Shown here in pieces: positions 1 to 7,135 of a DNA stretch of 64,000 bases (position 1 is the stretch's first letter; each line of letters starts with the position of its first letter). Below the pieces are notes generated by a model that saw nothing but the letters and a program-made list of their open reading frames with translations, was not told where the DNA came from and did not search any database. This DNA is from Alentia gelatinosa (lineage: Eukaryota > Annelida > Polychaeta > Phyllodocida > Polynoidae). Made by a program: the position numbers and the translations under genes. Location of the stretch: the NCBI GenBank assembly GCA_950022655.1, contig OX465584.1, positions 58,810,335 to 58,874,334 of the forward strand. Direction: 5' to 3'.

Positions 1-603
1 CGGGTTGTACGATACCACACTCCGTTGGTAAATGTAAAACTCGCTCCTAACTGGGACGGACCATTCAGAATTGTTCAACTATTGTCAGAAATGACAGTAG
101 TGATAGAAGATGAATGGTCAAGAAGGCATTATAAATCCCATGTAGCTCGTTTACGACTATGGGAAGGAAAGCGCGAATGTTCCGACTTTGAAGTTTCACA
201 CCTGGCTACCAAGCGGGATGTGTCACTGAATACGGGTCCTACTGGGAAACCAGAGAGGTCCCGGGTTCAAAGAGCCGGGAAGCCGGGTGTCAAACCCCCG
301 TCAGCACGGCGGAGGCAGGCCCCGATGGGGAAGTCCCGGTCAAAGGTTACCGGGGTTCCGAGTGGGTGCTCGCCTACACGGCGAAAACCGGGACGTCCGC
401 AGAAGGTGATTCCTACTTACGCCAACCTAAAAAGGGAAGCGTGGGTAGAAGAGAAACCTGACATGGAAAAGTCTAAATTTGCTACAAATCGAGCTGTGTA
501 TAATAAACATGGTTCGAGATGTAGAATGGAGTCTAAAATAGACTCAAAACCCCGCCGCAGCTCTCGACTAAAATCGAAGGCTGTGGTTAGCTACAAAGAG
601 TAG
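1..603 (+). CDS. pol: Ty3/gypsy integrase C-terminus (partial, 5' end outside window)
   Basis: The frame is open from the first base, so this is the 3' end of a pol gene that begins upstream. It carries the GPY/F-type module of Ty3/gypsy integrases (NWDGPFRIVQLL, near residues 18-30 of the visible part), a segment ending KSHVARLRLW, then a basic tail with an AT-hook-like RRKPGRP motif and a C-terminal SYKE. The second element at 28759-29376 matches throughout, including the tail and the final SYKE before TAG, so the two elements are related but diverged. The protein would join retroelement cDNA to chromosomal DNA; the basic tail could help chromatin binding, which is inference. The catalytic core is not visible. 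Confidence is high for the family and low for activity. Confidence 0.88.
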   Translation, partial: RVVRYHTPLVNVKLAPNWDGPFRIVQLLSEMTVVIEDEWSRRHYKSHVARLRLWEGKRECSDFEVSHLATKRDVSLNTGPTGKPERSRVQRAGKPGVKPPSARRRQAPMGKSRSKVTGVPSGCSPTRRKPGRPQKVIPTYANLKREAWVEEKPDMEKSKFATNRAVYNKHGSRCRMESKIDSKPRRSSRLKSKAVVSYKE

Positions 604-1089
604 TGGTGCCGGGGTTGTCGAAAACACAACGAGAAGCAATGGTACAAAATGTAGATCGTTGGTAGTCAGTGGCGTGTCAATTATACATGAATGTTGATCA
701 AACAGTTACCTTAAAATCAGTCGTTATGTGCCGCAGCCCAGACGTTGCTCTAAGGGACCCCGTCGAGGACCCTCTAGAGGCTGCAGAATTGCCGAACGCT
801 CTGTAAGGTCTGATCCATTTATATGGAAATTGTACAAGTCTCCCATACTATCAACGAGATACACGACGGTGATAAGAAAATCCACGTGGTGGAGAACTCG
901 GGGTGGAGCTCAAAAAGGGGTTTCCCTGGGTTTCGGAACCTGTGCTGGGTGATTGAAGGCGTGAACGAATCAACTCGAGCGTAACGCTGACCTTTGGTTT
1001 CTTCACGCATGCGGTGTTGAGACGCTCAAGATGAGCCAGTCTCGACACGGTTGATTGGTTCGCAACTGCGAATCTAGGTCACTTAGGAG
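604..1089 (+). other. Spacer between gypsy pol and third ORF
   Basis: No credible gene. Patches match the equivalent spacer of the second element (29377-29863): the sequence after the pol stop (gtggtgc ... acaacgagaag), a block around 728-800 containing agaggctgca, and a block around 960-1000 containing gaacgaatcaa. The patchy conservation between two diverged elements suggests regulatory or RNA-structural content rather than coding. Confidence 0.5.
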
Positions 1090-1151
1090 TATATAAGACC
1101 CTGTTTTTTCAGTAGTCTTCACTCTGTGATCGGAGTGGTGCCTAGCACCAC
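1090..1151 (+). promoter_or_regulatory. Core promoter of third ORF: TATA box, initiator, leader hairpin
   Basis: TATATAAG starts at 1090 and the initiator-like TCACTCTG has its A at 1121, exactly 31 nt after the first TATA base, the classical RNA polymerase II spacing. At 1135-1151 the predicted leader forms a perfect 7-bp hairpin (GTGGTGC, loop CTA, GCACCAC). The second element has TATATAAG at 29864, TCACTCTG with its A at 29895 (again 31 nt) and a hairpin at 29908-29924 with a different stem. The ATG of the third ORF is 51 nt downstream of the presumed start site. Start-site use is inferred. Confidence 0.72.
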
Positions 1152-1171
1152 AGGAGTCGGGCGGTAGCAGC

Positions 1172-3883
1172 ATGGCTGACCGTGCCCCGTCTACGGAGGG
1201 TGAGCGTGAGCTCCCCTCACCCCTGCCCGGATCCTCAGCTTCGGCTGAGCGGGGGGGCAGATCTGGCAATGATGCTTTGCTCATCGGGTCAGATGATGGT
1301 GATTTTGACCTGGAAGGGGACGAGTCTGAGGACTCTGTTCTTCTTGGGGTAACCCAAGATGAACGACCCGGAAAGGGAAAAAGTCACACCGGGAAGAAGT
1401 CCGAGGCGGCCCCGGCCGCTAAGGGTTCTTCTGGTGCCCGTCCGAAGACGAGCTCAGTGAAAACTGAGGCCTCTGACTCGGATATGGTTATGGCCGAAGG
1501 TTCCGAATCGGAGCGCGATACGCCAAGGCGAGGCCGAGCCCGCCCGCGTCGTCGTTCTCCGAGGAAGTCCTGCGAAGAGATGGGTTCCAGGCATGAGGTT
1601 TCAACTCAGAGCCTAGAACAGATGTTGGCTGGGATCCCGGATCCCAAAACGCGTGCCATAGTACAGTCAATGTACCAAAATTGGACTCCACCCGGAGTGG
1701 AGCTGGCGGAAGCCGGGACATTTTTGGCCCCGGGTCCGGTAGCAAAACCCGGAAGGTCCGAGGCTGGTACAGAGACAGCTATGGAGACTGATTCGTCAAT
1801 TGGGGGGGACTCTGTAAAGGGGTCGTCCAGCAAAGGTGAGAAACCGGTGTCACAACCGGTTAAACCCGCGCCGGGGAAGTCTGTCAGCAACACTGAGGTG
1901 TCAAAACCTCAGGATGCTAATAAGACTGAGCCGCAGCTGTCGAAGCAGAACAGGAAGCGACTCCGTCGTGCAGCCCGGAAACAGGCTGAAGCGGAGTTGG
2001 AGAAAACTGGAGGTCAGCCTGAATCGCGTGACTCGGGGAAAGGGAAACCTCAACCCGGGAAGCACGAGGAGTCAAAGGGGGCAGAGTCGAAAGGCTCGGA
2101 CAAACCCGCGGCGCAGGCTGGACCTAGTGCGGCTGACGCTACACCGAGTACCTCAACAGGTGCCACGGGTGGCGAAGATGTCAAGTGTTGGGGAACGGAG
2201 ATGGACAAGGCTAAACCCCTGGCCCAATCCAACCCCAACAATGATGACGGTGATTTCCAACCTGGTGTAAAGCGGGCTGGGAAGAGAACGGTAGCTAGAC
2301 AGATACCCGCCTCTTTGCTGGGCAAGACTTATACTTGCCTAGAAGATCTCCGTCATGGGAACCGGCATTACATCCCCGATGGTGTCGGTTTAGATGGAAC
2401 CTCTGACGACGAGGAATGGTTGGTTGACGAGGGTTCTCCCAACGCCTGGTACATCGACCGGGTGAAAGGAGTGTCCCGAGTTAGCCGACTGAAGTACGAG
2501 GATCAGGTTAAAGACAGGATCGCGTACGCATGGCACAAGTTTGGTAAAGGCAATCATTGTGTCTTTCTGAGTTGCCATGGAAGGGACAAGAAATTGTCAC
2601 CGACCTACGCGACTGAAGGTCCTTACGCTAGGCACCTCGTAGAGGTACACTTAGCTGAGCGACCGTGGCTACAGTGCCTTGGCAAGAAGGGTGGTTCTTG
2701 CCAGGCTGGGTGTGCCAGTTCGAGGCGATCGTGTCTAGTCCGACACATTGCCCGGGAACACTGGACTGCTGGTGCTGCTGCTCGGGAACGGGTCATGAAT
2801 CTGTGGCAGAGATTCGTTGACCTAGGTTCCAATGCTCAGAAAGGCAAACCGGAGCCCGAGACTTGTGTGACAGACGGTCGATTGTTTAAGATCGGATGGA
2901 AGAAGAATCCTGGCTGGTTCGGGAGTCTGATGCTATCCGCTTCAAAACATCGACAGATGTCAAAGGAGTCGAGGAAGAAACGGTCCCTTAGCCGGGAACC
3001 GTCTCAAAGGTCCTCGAAGGCTAAACGACGGGTCAAGAAGTTGTCATCGTCCTCGTCCAGCGAGACTGACACTTCAGAGCGATCCAGTCGGAAGCCTAAG
3101 AAAAAGTTGGCTCCTAGTAAGCACACCATCGCTGACGTGGTGGAAGCTGCTTACCAGGTTGTGCCAAGGTTGTCTGAGGGATTGAAACTACTCTCAGACC
3201 CGAGTGAAGGGAACGCTCCAACGGCTTCAAAAGCCCGCGGACCCGCGGAAAAACCAGCTGGGACTCGTCCTAGCTCAAGTCTCCCGGGAGTTTCCCCACT
3301 GAATAGAGGTGCTACCCAAGCACCCGGGACAGTTAAGGATGAAGAGGCCTTTCCGGCACTCCCTCCACCAGCCAACCCGGTTGTTGAGGTAAAGAAGAAA
3401 CCAACGACACAACCACCCGTTGCGTCGAAAGTGACTTCTTCTCCCTGTGCGATGTCGGTTGAATACGTCCAAAGGGCGGATCAGCTAGAGTCGCATATAG
3501 GTGGCACCTTGGAGGGCCGCGTCCGAAGGGGCGCGCAGTCTCTCCATGAAGGCCTCGTTAAGGAGCTAGTAAACCTAGCCTGGTTCGAGGTGAGGGAAGC
3601 CACGAAGGGCCTGGCTAAACAGTACGCGTTGAGTAGTATACATAGCTGTATAGACCGCAAAATGAATTGTTCTAAATCACTCAGGTGTGGTACTCCGCAG
3701 ATTGTTCTTCTGTTTGTTTATTACCCAATCTATTGTCTTTTGGCCGAGGTTGTTTGCATTATGAGCATACCGTGCCGGGAAGTCGGCGCCGGGTCACCTC
3801 AAGGGATTATCTCGGGCATTGTTCTTGTTCAGCGGAGCGTATTACTCCGCAGGGGCAAACACAGCCGAGCACACATTTCGTAG
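1172..3883 (+). CDS. Gypsy third ORF: zinc-finger-like accessory protein of unknown function
   Basis: One ORF of 903 codons starts at an ATG just after the promoter at 1090. Residues about 1-330 are low complexity and charged (Ser/Glu/Lys/Pro). Residues about 345-600 are the conserved core shared with the second element: GDFQPGVKRA, CLEDLR, DGTSDDEEWL, a Cys pair in CVFLSC followed by YARHLVEVH, then a Cys-rich stretch followed by RHIAREH. These look like two successive C2H2-type zinc modules near residues 460-530. A Ser/Lys/Arg-rich linker and a Pro-rich region follow. No signal peptide or membrane segment is seen in the conserved part, so it is not a retroviral-type envelope. The last 80 or so codons, after about 3632, look like chance read-through into other DNA, probably the Polinton end, so the true C-terminus is missing. 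Function is unknown; nucleic-acid or chromatin binding is inferred from the zinc modules and basic regions. Confidence 0.75.
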   Translation: MADRAPSTEGERELPSPLPGSSASAERGGRSGNDALLIGSDDGDFDLEGDESEDSVLLGVTQDERPGKGKSHTGKKSEAAPAAKGSSGARPKTSSVKTEASDSDMVMAEGSESERDTPRRGRARPRRRSPRKSCEEMGSRHEVSTQSLEQMLAGIPDPKTRAIVQSMYQNWTPPGVELAEAGTFLAPGPVAKPGRSEAGTETAMETDSSIGGDSVKGSSSKGEKPVSQPVKPAPGKSVSNTEVSKPQDANKTEPQLSKQNRKRLRRAARKQAEAELEKTGGQPESRDSGKGKPQPGKHEESKGAESKGSDKPAAQAGPSAADATPSTSTGATGGEDVKCWGTEMDKAKPLAQSNPNNDDGDFQPGVKRAGKRTVARQIPASLLGKTYTCLEDLRHGNRHYIPDGVGLDGTSDDEEWLVDEGSPNAWYIDRVKGVSRVSRLKYEDQVKDRIAYAWHKFGKGNHCVFLSCHGRDKKLSPTYATEGPYARHLVEVHLAERPWLQCLGKKGGSCQAGCASSRRSCLVRHIAREHWTAGAAARERVMNLWQRFVDLGSNAQKGKPEPETCVTDGRLFKIGWKKNPGWFGSLMLSASKHRQMSKESRKKRSLSREPSQRSSKAKRRVKKLSSSSSSETDTSERSSRKPKKKLAPSKHTIADVVEAAYQVVPRLSEGLKLLSDPSEGNAPTASKARGPAEKPAGTRPSSSLPGVSPLNRGATQAPGTVKDEEAFPALPPPANPVVEVKKKPTTQPPVASKVTSSPCAMSVEYVQRADQLESHIGGTLEGRVRRGAQSLHEGLVKELVNLAWFEVREATKGLAKQYALSSIHSCIDRKMNCSKSLRCGTPQIVLLFVYYPIYCLLAEVVCIMSIPCREVGAGSPQGIISGIVLVQRSVLLRRGKHSRAHIS

Positions 3884-3912
3884 GGGCAAACATTACCGAG
3901 CACACATTTCGG
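3851..3912. repeat. 31-bp direct tandem duplication
   Basis: Two copies of a 31-bp unit beginning aggggcaaac and ending gcacacatttcg, differing at a few positions, lie head to tail at 3851-3881 and 3882-3912. Confidence 0.85.
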
Positions 3913-4038
3913 GGTGTTTAGAGCTGTAGGATAAACACGTCTTAGTGATTGAGGTGTTTACCGACTGTAATTAGTTTAGGGAGACTTGCGAGAGGTAAAC
4001 ATGTCTTTGGTATATAAGATGTTGATCGATCTTAATTA

Positions 4039-4066
4039 GAGAGAGAGAGAGAGAGAGAGAGAGAGC
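4039..4066. repeat. (GA)n microsatellite
   Basis: About 14 uninterrupted GA units upstream of the Polinton ATPase gene. Confidence 0.95.
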
Positions 4067-4254
4067 TCTTATGGAAGGTGTAGCGGAAAACCTCTATGTA
4101 TACATATATGTATGTATGAATTTATGGAAGAGGATTATTATCAATGTGTTTAACTTATGTTTACATTATATTACATGATAAGTATACATAATATTAGAGT
4201 GGACTTGATAGTAAAGAAGGAGAAGAAGAAGAAGAAGAAGAAGAAGAGGAAAAC

Positions 4255-4941
4255 ATGACTGAAATTGTGAGAGAAATTACCAGGAATGAACTTTTATTGA
4301 AGTCAGCATCTACCTTATGTATAAGTGGACCATCTAAGTGCGGTAAAACATTTTTTGTTATGAACATACTGAAGAGGAGACATGTTATGTATCAAAATGG
4401 TGACTACCCTAAGAAGGTTTTGTTTTGTTACTCGGTATATCAGAGAGTATATGACGAGATAAGAAATGAAATTGACGATATAGAATTTCATGAGGGACTA
4501 CCTAATTTAAATACTATAAACTCTTTTGTTAATAATGAACATTGTTTGATTGTACTCGATGATCTTATGAAAGAAGTAGTTAATACTTTAGAGATACAGA
4601 AACTGTTTACGGTAGGGTCACACCATATGGGAATAAGTGTGTACTTTATATCACAGAACATTTTCGAGGCAGGACGACATGCACATACAATTTCTCTCAA
4701 TACTGAGTATAATGTGATATTCAAAAACCCAAGAGATGGTGGGCAGGTGTCAACTATTGCAAGGCAAACAGGGAAACAGTTTTCTTCAGCCATAGTTGAA
4801 GCATATAATGATATTACACAGAAGACTCCGTACGGATACCTATTCCTGGATATGACTCAAGGGTGTGAAGACGGCTACAGGATTAGAACGAGGATATTCC
4901 CTGAGGAGTGCTGTATTGTGTATAAAGCGAGGAACCAGTGA
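4255..4941 (+). CDS. Polinton FtsK/HerA-type DNA-packaging ATPase
   Basis: Encodes 228 aa, the usual size for Polinton ATPases. Walker A is GPSKCGKT at about residues 26-33, preceded by a beta strand (LCIS), and Walker B is CLIVLDDLM at about residues 97-105. In Polintons and related virus-like elements this family is thought to pump element DNA into capsids using ATP. The ATG follows directly after a GAA microsatellite. The frame is intact. Next on the same strand came a small Polinton gene, now interrupted by a non-LTR element, then the integrase. Presence together with major and minor capsid genes fits a virion-forming Polinton. Confidence in the family is high. Confidence 0.9.
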   Translation: MTEIVREITRNELLLKSASTLCISGPSKCGKTFFVMNILKRRHVMYQNGDYPKKVLFCYSVYQRVYDEIRNEIDDIEFHEGLPNLNTINSFVNNEHCLIVLDDLMKEVVNTLEIQKLFTVGSHHMGISVYFISQNIFEAGRHAHTISLNTEYNVIFKNPRDGGQVSTIARQTGKQFSSAIVEAYNDITQKTPYGYLFLDMTQGCEDGYRIRTRIFPEECCIVYKARNQ

Positions 4942-4961
4942 ATATTGTATGGAGTTTCACC

Positions 4962-5094
4962 ATGGGAAGGGTAGACTCTACCCTAAATTTTCTGAGGTTT
5001 ATTGCATCTACTACATCTATAAAGCAACGACAGAGTGTACTACGAACAGCGTCAAGGGAACAGATTGAAAGAGAAACAGGAAATAGTCTTACAT
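4962..5094 (+). pseudogene. Remnant of a small Polinton protein, cut by retrotransposon insertion
   Basis: A 43-codon frame starts at ATG 4962, 21 nt after the ATPase stop. Its first 30 or so residues (LNFLRFIASTTSIKQRQSVL, then TASREQIE) resemble the start of a small helical protein I recall from other Polintons, which has a leucine-rich start, a KQR-type motif and a further helix. After about 5060 the frame carries no such similarity and the overlapping frame becomes the NADAR-like fragment of the inserted element. This suggests the insertion point lies within this gene. Assignment rests on family memory and a short match. Confidence 0.35.
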
Positions 5095-5283
5095 AAATTC
5101 GTTCAAAACAAGGAACTTGGAGAAAAACTGAAAAGTACCTCGCCTCATAGTTTGGTAGAATCTACCCGAGACGAATACTGGGGCTCTGGAATTGTGTTTG
5201 AAAAGGCGCACTTATCTACAACTTACACTGGACTAAATCGCTGTGGAGTGATATTGATGATAGTGCGAGATCTCTTAACTTGA
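5035..5283 (+). CDS. NADAR (YbiA-like) domain fragment, retroelement ORF1 5' part
   Basis: The open frame has the hallmarks of the C-terminal half of the NADAR/YbiA fold: a basic start followed by VLHKFVQN, LGEKLKST, LVESTRDEYWGSG, and a final LNRCGVILMIVRDLL. The family pattern is KF-QN, a Leu-Leu helix, LVE, a (D)xxWG(x)G motif, then N-LG-LLM-R. NADAR proteins act on N-glycosides, for example ribosylamino pyrimidine intermediates or ADP-ribosylated DNA bases. The N-terminal half with other active-site residues is missing, consistent with 5' truncation of the element, so this copy should be inactive. The frame stops at TGA 5281-5283, 8 nt before the ATG of the SGNH ORF. Family match is by eye. 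Confidence 0.55.
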   Translation: MYYEQRQGNRLKEKQEIVLHKFVQNKELGEKLKSTSPHSLVESTRDEYWGSGIVFEKAHLSTTYTGLNRCGVILMIVRDLLT

Positions 5284-5291
5284 ACTGTGAC

Positions 5292-5927
5292 ATGGCACTC
5301 ATTATCGGTGACTCGCGACTTAGAGTAGCAGCTAGGCAGTTAAAGGAACATGACCTAGTGTATGATGTGATTGTGAAACCAGGAGCGGGTCTACAGAGAT
5401 TGTGTGCTATTGCTCTGCAGAAATGCCGGGAACGATTACCTTTTGATAGTATATACCTGTGTGGAGGGATATGCGATGTAACTGTCTTCAACGAACATAC
5501 TGGAGTGCCTGAACTAAGTGGGTCTGACTCACGGGCGTTCATAAAAGCGCAGATAAACATACGAAAAGCAGTGCGACATGATATTGGTGAACTTAGGCCG
5601 GACTTGACAGTGTGCTTCGCCACATATTTTGGTCTTGATTTCGCTCGGTACTATAAAATGACTGCTAACCCAGAACGTCAACATGAGCTTGAGATAAGAG
5701 TGCAGGTCAGTAACTTGTATATAGTAGAGGAAAACCAGGAATATGGACTCGCCACTCCGCAACTAGCTAGCCTGGTATACATTGACCATGCGTCCCAAGA
5801 GCGATTCTCGATAATGTATAATAAGTTATGGGACGGATGTCACGCTGACAAGAAGTATGGTCCTAACCTGACACATTCTGTCTTGAGGGCTGTTAAGCGG
5901 AACAAGTTAAACGCTGAAGAACAGTAA
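5292..5927 (+). CDS. SGNH/GDSL-type esterase domain, retroelement ORF1
   Basis: Encodes 211 aa from ATG 5292. Block I is IIGDS at about residues 4-8 (nucleophile Ser8). A GGICDV motif at about residues 58-63 fits the block with the oxyanion residues, with Asp in place of the usual Asn. The C-terminal DGCH at about residues 181-184 supplies the Asp and His of the DxxH catalytic pair. Esterase domains are known in ORF1 of CR1- and L2-type non-LTR elements, where the role is unclear but may involve membrane or RNP handling. The frame is intact. It lies just after the NADAR-like fragment and 1.2 kb before ORF2. An upstream TTG-initiated extension adds nothing recognisable, so the ATG is preferred. 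Confidence 0.7.
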   Translation: MALIIGDSRLRVAARQLKEHDLVYDVIVKPGAGLQRLCAIALQKCRERLPFDSIYLCGGICDVTVFNEHTGVPELSGSDSRAFIKAQINIRKAVRHDIGELRPDLTVCFATYFGLDFARYYKMTANPERQHELEIRVQVSNLYIVEENQEYGLATPQLASLVYIDHASQERFSIMYNKLWDGCHADKKYGPNLTHSVLRAVKRNKLNAEEQ

Positions 5928-7135
5928 ACAATAAGATGATACGTGATGCAGACTGATGATCGGCCCAGGGGTGATCGAACAGAGAGCACAAGGCGTACTC
6001 ACTAGTGACAGCTGACGATACCGGAACGGTGTAGTATCTCGTGAGAGATACGCGGATGAGATAAGTACTTTCTGTGTATGAATATAACTCTACCCTAGGG
6101 AGCGTAAAATAATGACACATGATGTATTCTTGAACTGTTAATCCTGATAGTAACTTGCCGTAGTGTCTATGTTAAACAACCATAATGGACTGAGTTCCAT
6201 GATGTATATAACTGCTGACCACACCTAAATACCTAAGCATCTAGAGACGTATCCCAAATCATAATCACAGTTAATATAGTTATTATTACTTAGCCTATAG
6301 TATGCTATTCCTTGATTACAACATACACTATTGACAATGCTTTTGTCTTTTGTTTTCTGGATTGTTCTATCTAGTGACCTGAGACGTGATAACACACACG
6401 CCCATCGGGCCTTATCGTGTTGATGTAGATGTGATAACGCGGAATGCTGAGCATTGGTCGCAGCAATTCGAGGATCCCCAGCCTACTCCTGAGATGCAAC
6501 AGTCGACCTATACCGACCGAGATGGTAGTATGTTATGTCTGACCAAAGTAGCTGCACTGAAAGTACAAATGGATCAAAACTCGAACTCGACCTATAACCA
6601 GTGCACGCAAACAAACTGATGGAGTGAGGACTAATACCTGGGGTTTCCCTCTCGTTTACATAAGACGATGTATGTGAATAATGGCACATTGGTAACTCTC
6701 TATCTCAGAATTGTTGTTATTTACTGTTAATTGTAATGGTTCTTCTTGTTCTTTCTCCTTTCCGTGTACCTGATACAGTCGGTGAACTAATACTCATACT
6801 TAACCTTATTTTACTTCATGTATTATGTAGGCTCATGGGAGGGATTCCTCCACCTGGAGCATCAATCGGAATGGCTGTTTCACGAACCATAATACCCCCC
6901 AGACTAAAGCGAAAGACCTCCCCCACCCAACAACTTCCACACAACACTGCATTGCACTGCACTGTCATCACTACCAGAAAGAACAGAACAGACAAGATTC
7001 TCCTTTCTTTCACTGACCTTACCTGGGATTCCCCACGTAAGTGCCACTATATACATATTGCACGCACACACGCACAATCACATCACTCAACACTCGCACC
7101 TAACACAACTTGCACCAACACAACTACTTTACTTT
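5928..7135 (+). other. Spacer between retroelement ORF1 and ORF2
   Basis: No recognisable domain in 1.2 kb. Short open frames here (for example 6386-6619 and 6736-7173) have no family resemblance. The stretch is unusually long for CR1/L2-type elements, whose two ORFs are normally close or overlapping. It could be an internal UTR, a decayed portion of ORF1 or a later insertion. The last 100 bases are CA-rich (cacacacgcac). Confidence 0.45.

Larger units (their letters stand above)
3632..4254 (+). other. Probable left end region of the Polinton
   Basis: Similarity to the third ORF stops near 3632, and the following sequence begins AGTAGTATACATAGC; Polintons commonly begin with AG. No gene lies before the ATPase at 4255. 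The stretch holds a 31-bp direct repeat (3851-3881 and 3882-3912), a GA dinucleotide run (4039-4066) and a GAA run (4217-4243) just before the ATPase ATG. The terminal inverted repeat cannot be verified because the matching right end falls in or beyond the N gap, so the boundary is inferred. Confidence 0.4.

Noticed and set aside
1172..3631. Third ORF as an envelope gene
   Set aside because: Position fits, but there is no signal peptide, transmembrane segment or fusion-type region in the conserved part; charged and zinc-finger-like instead.
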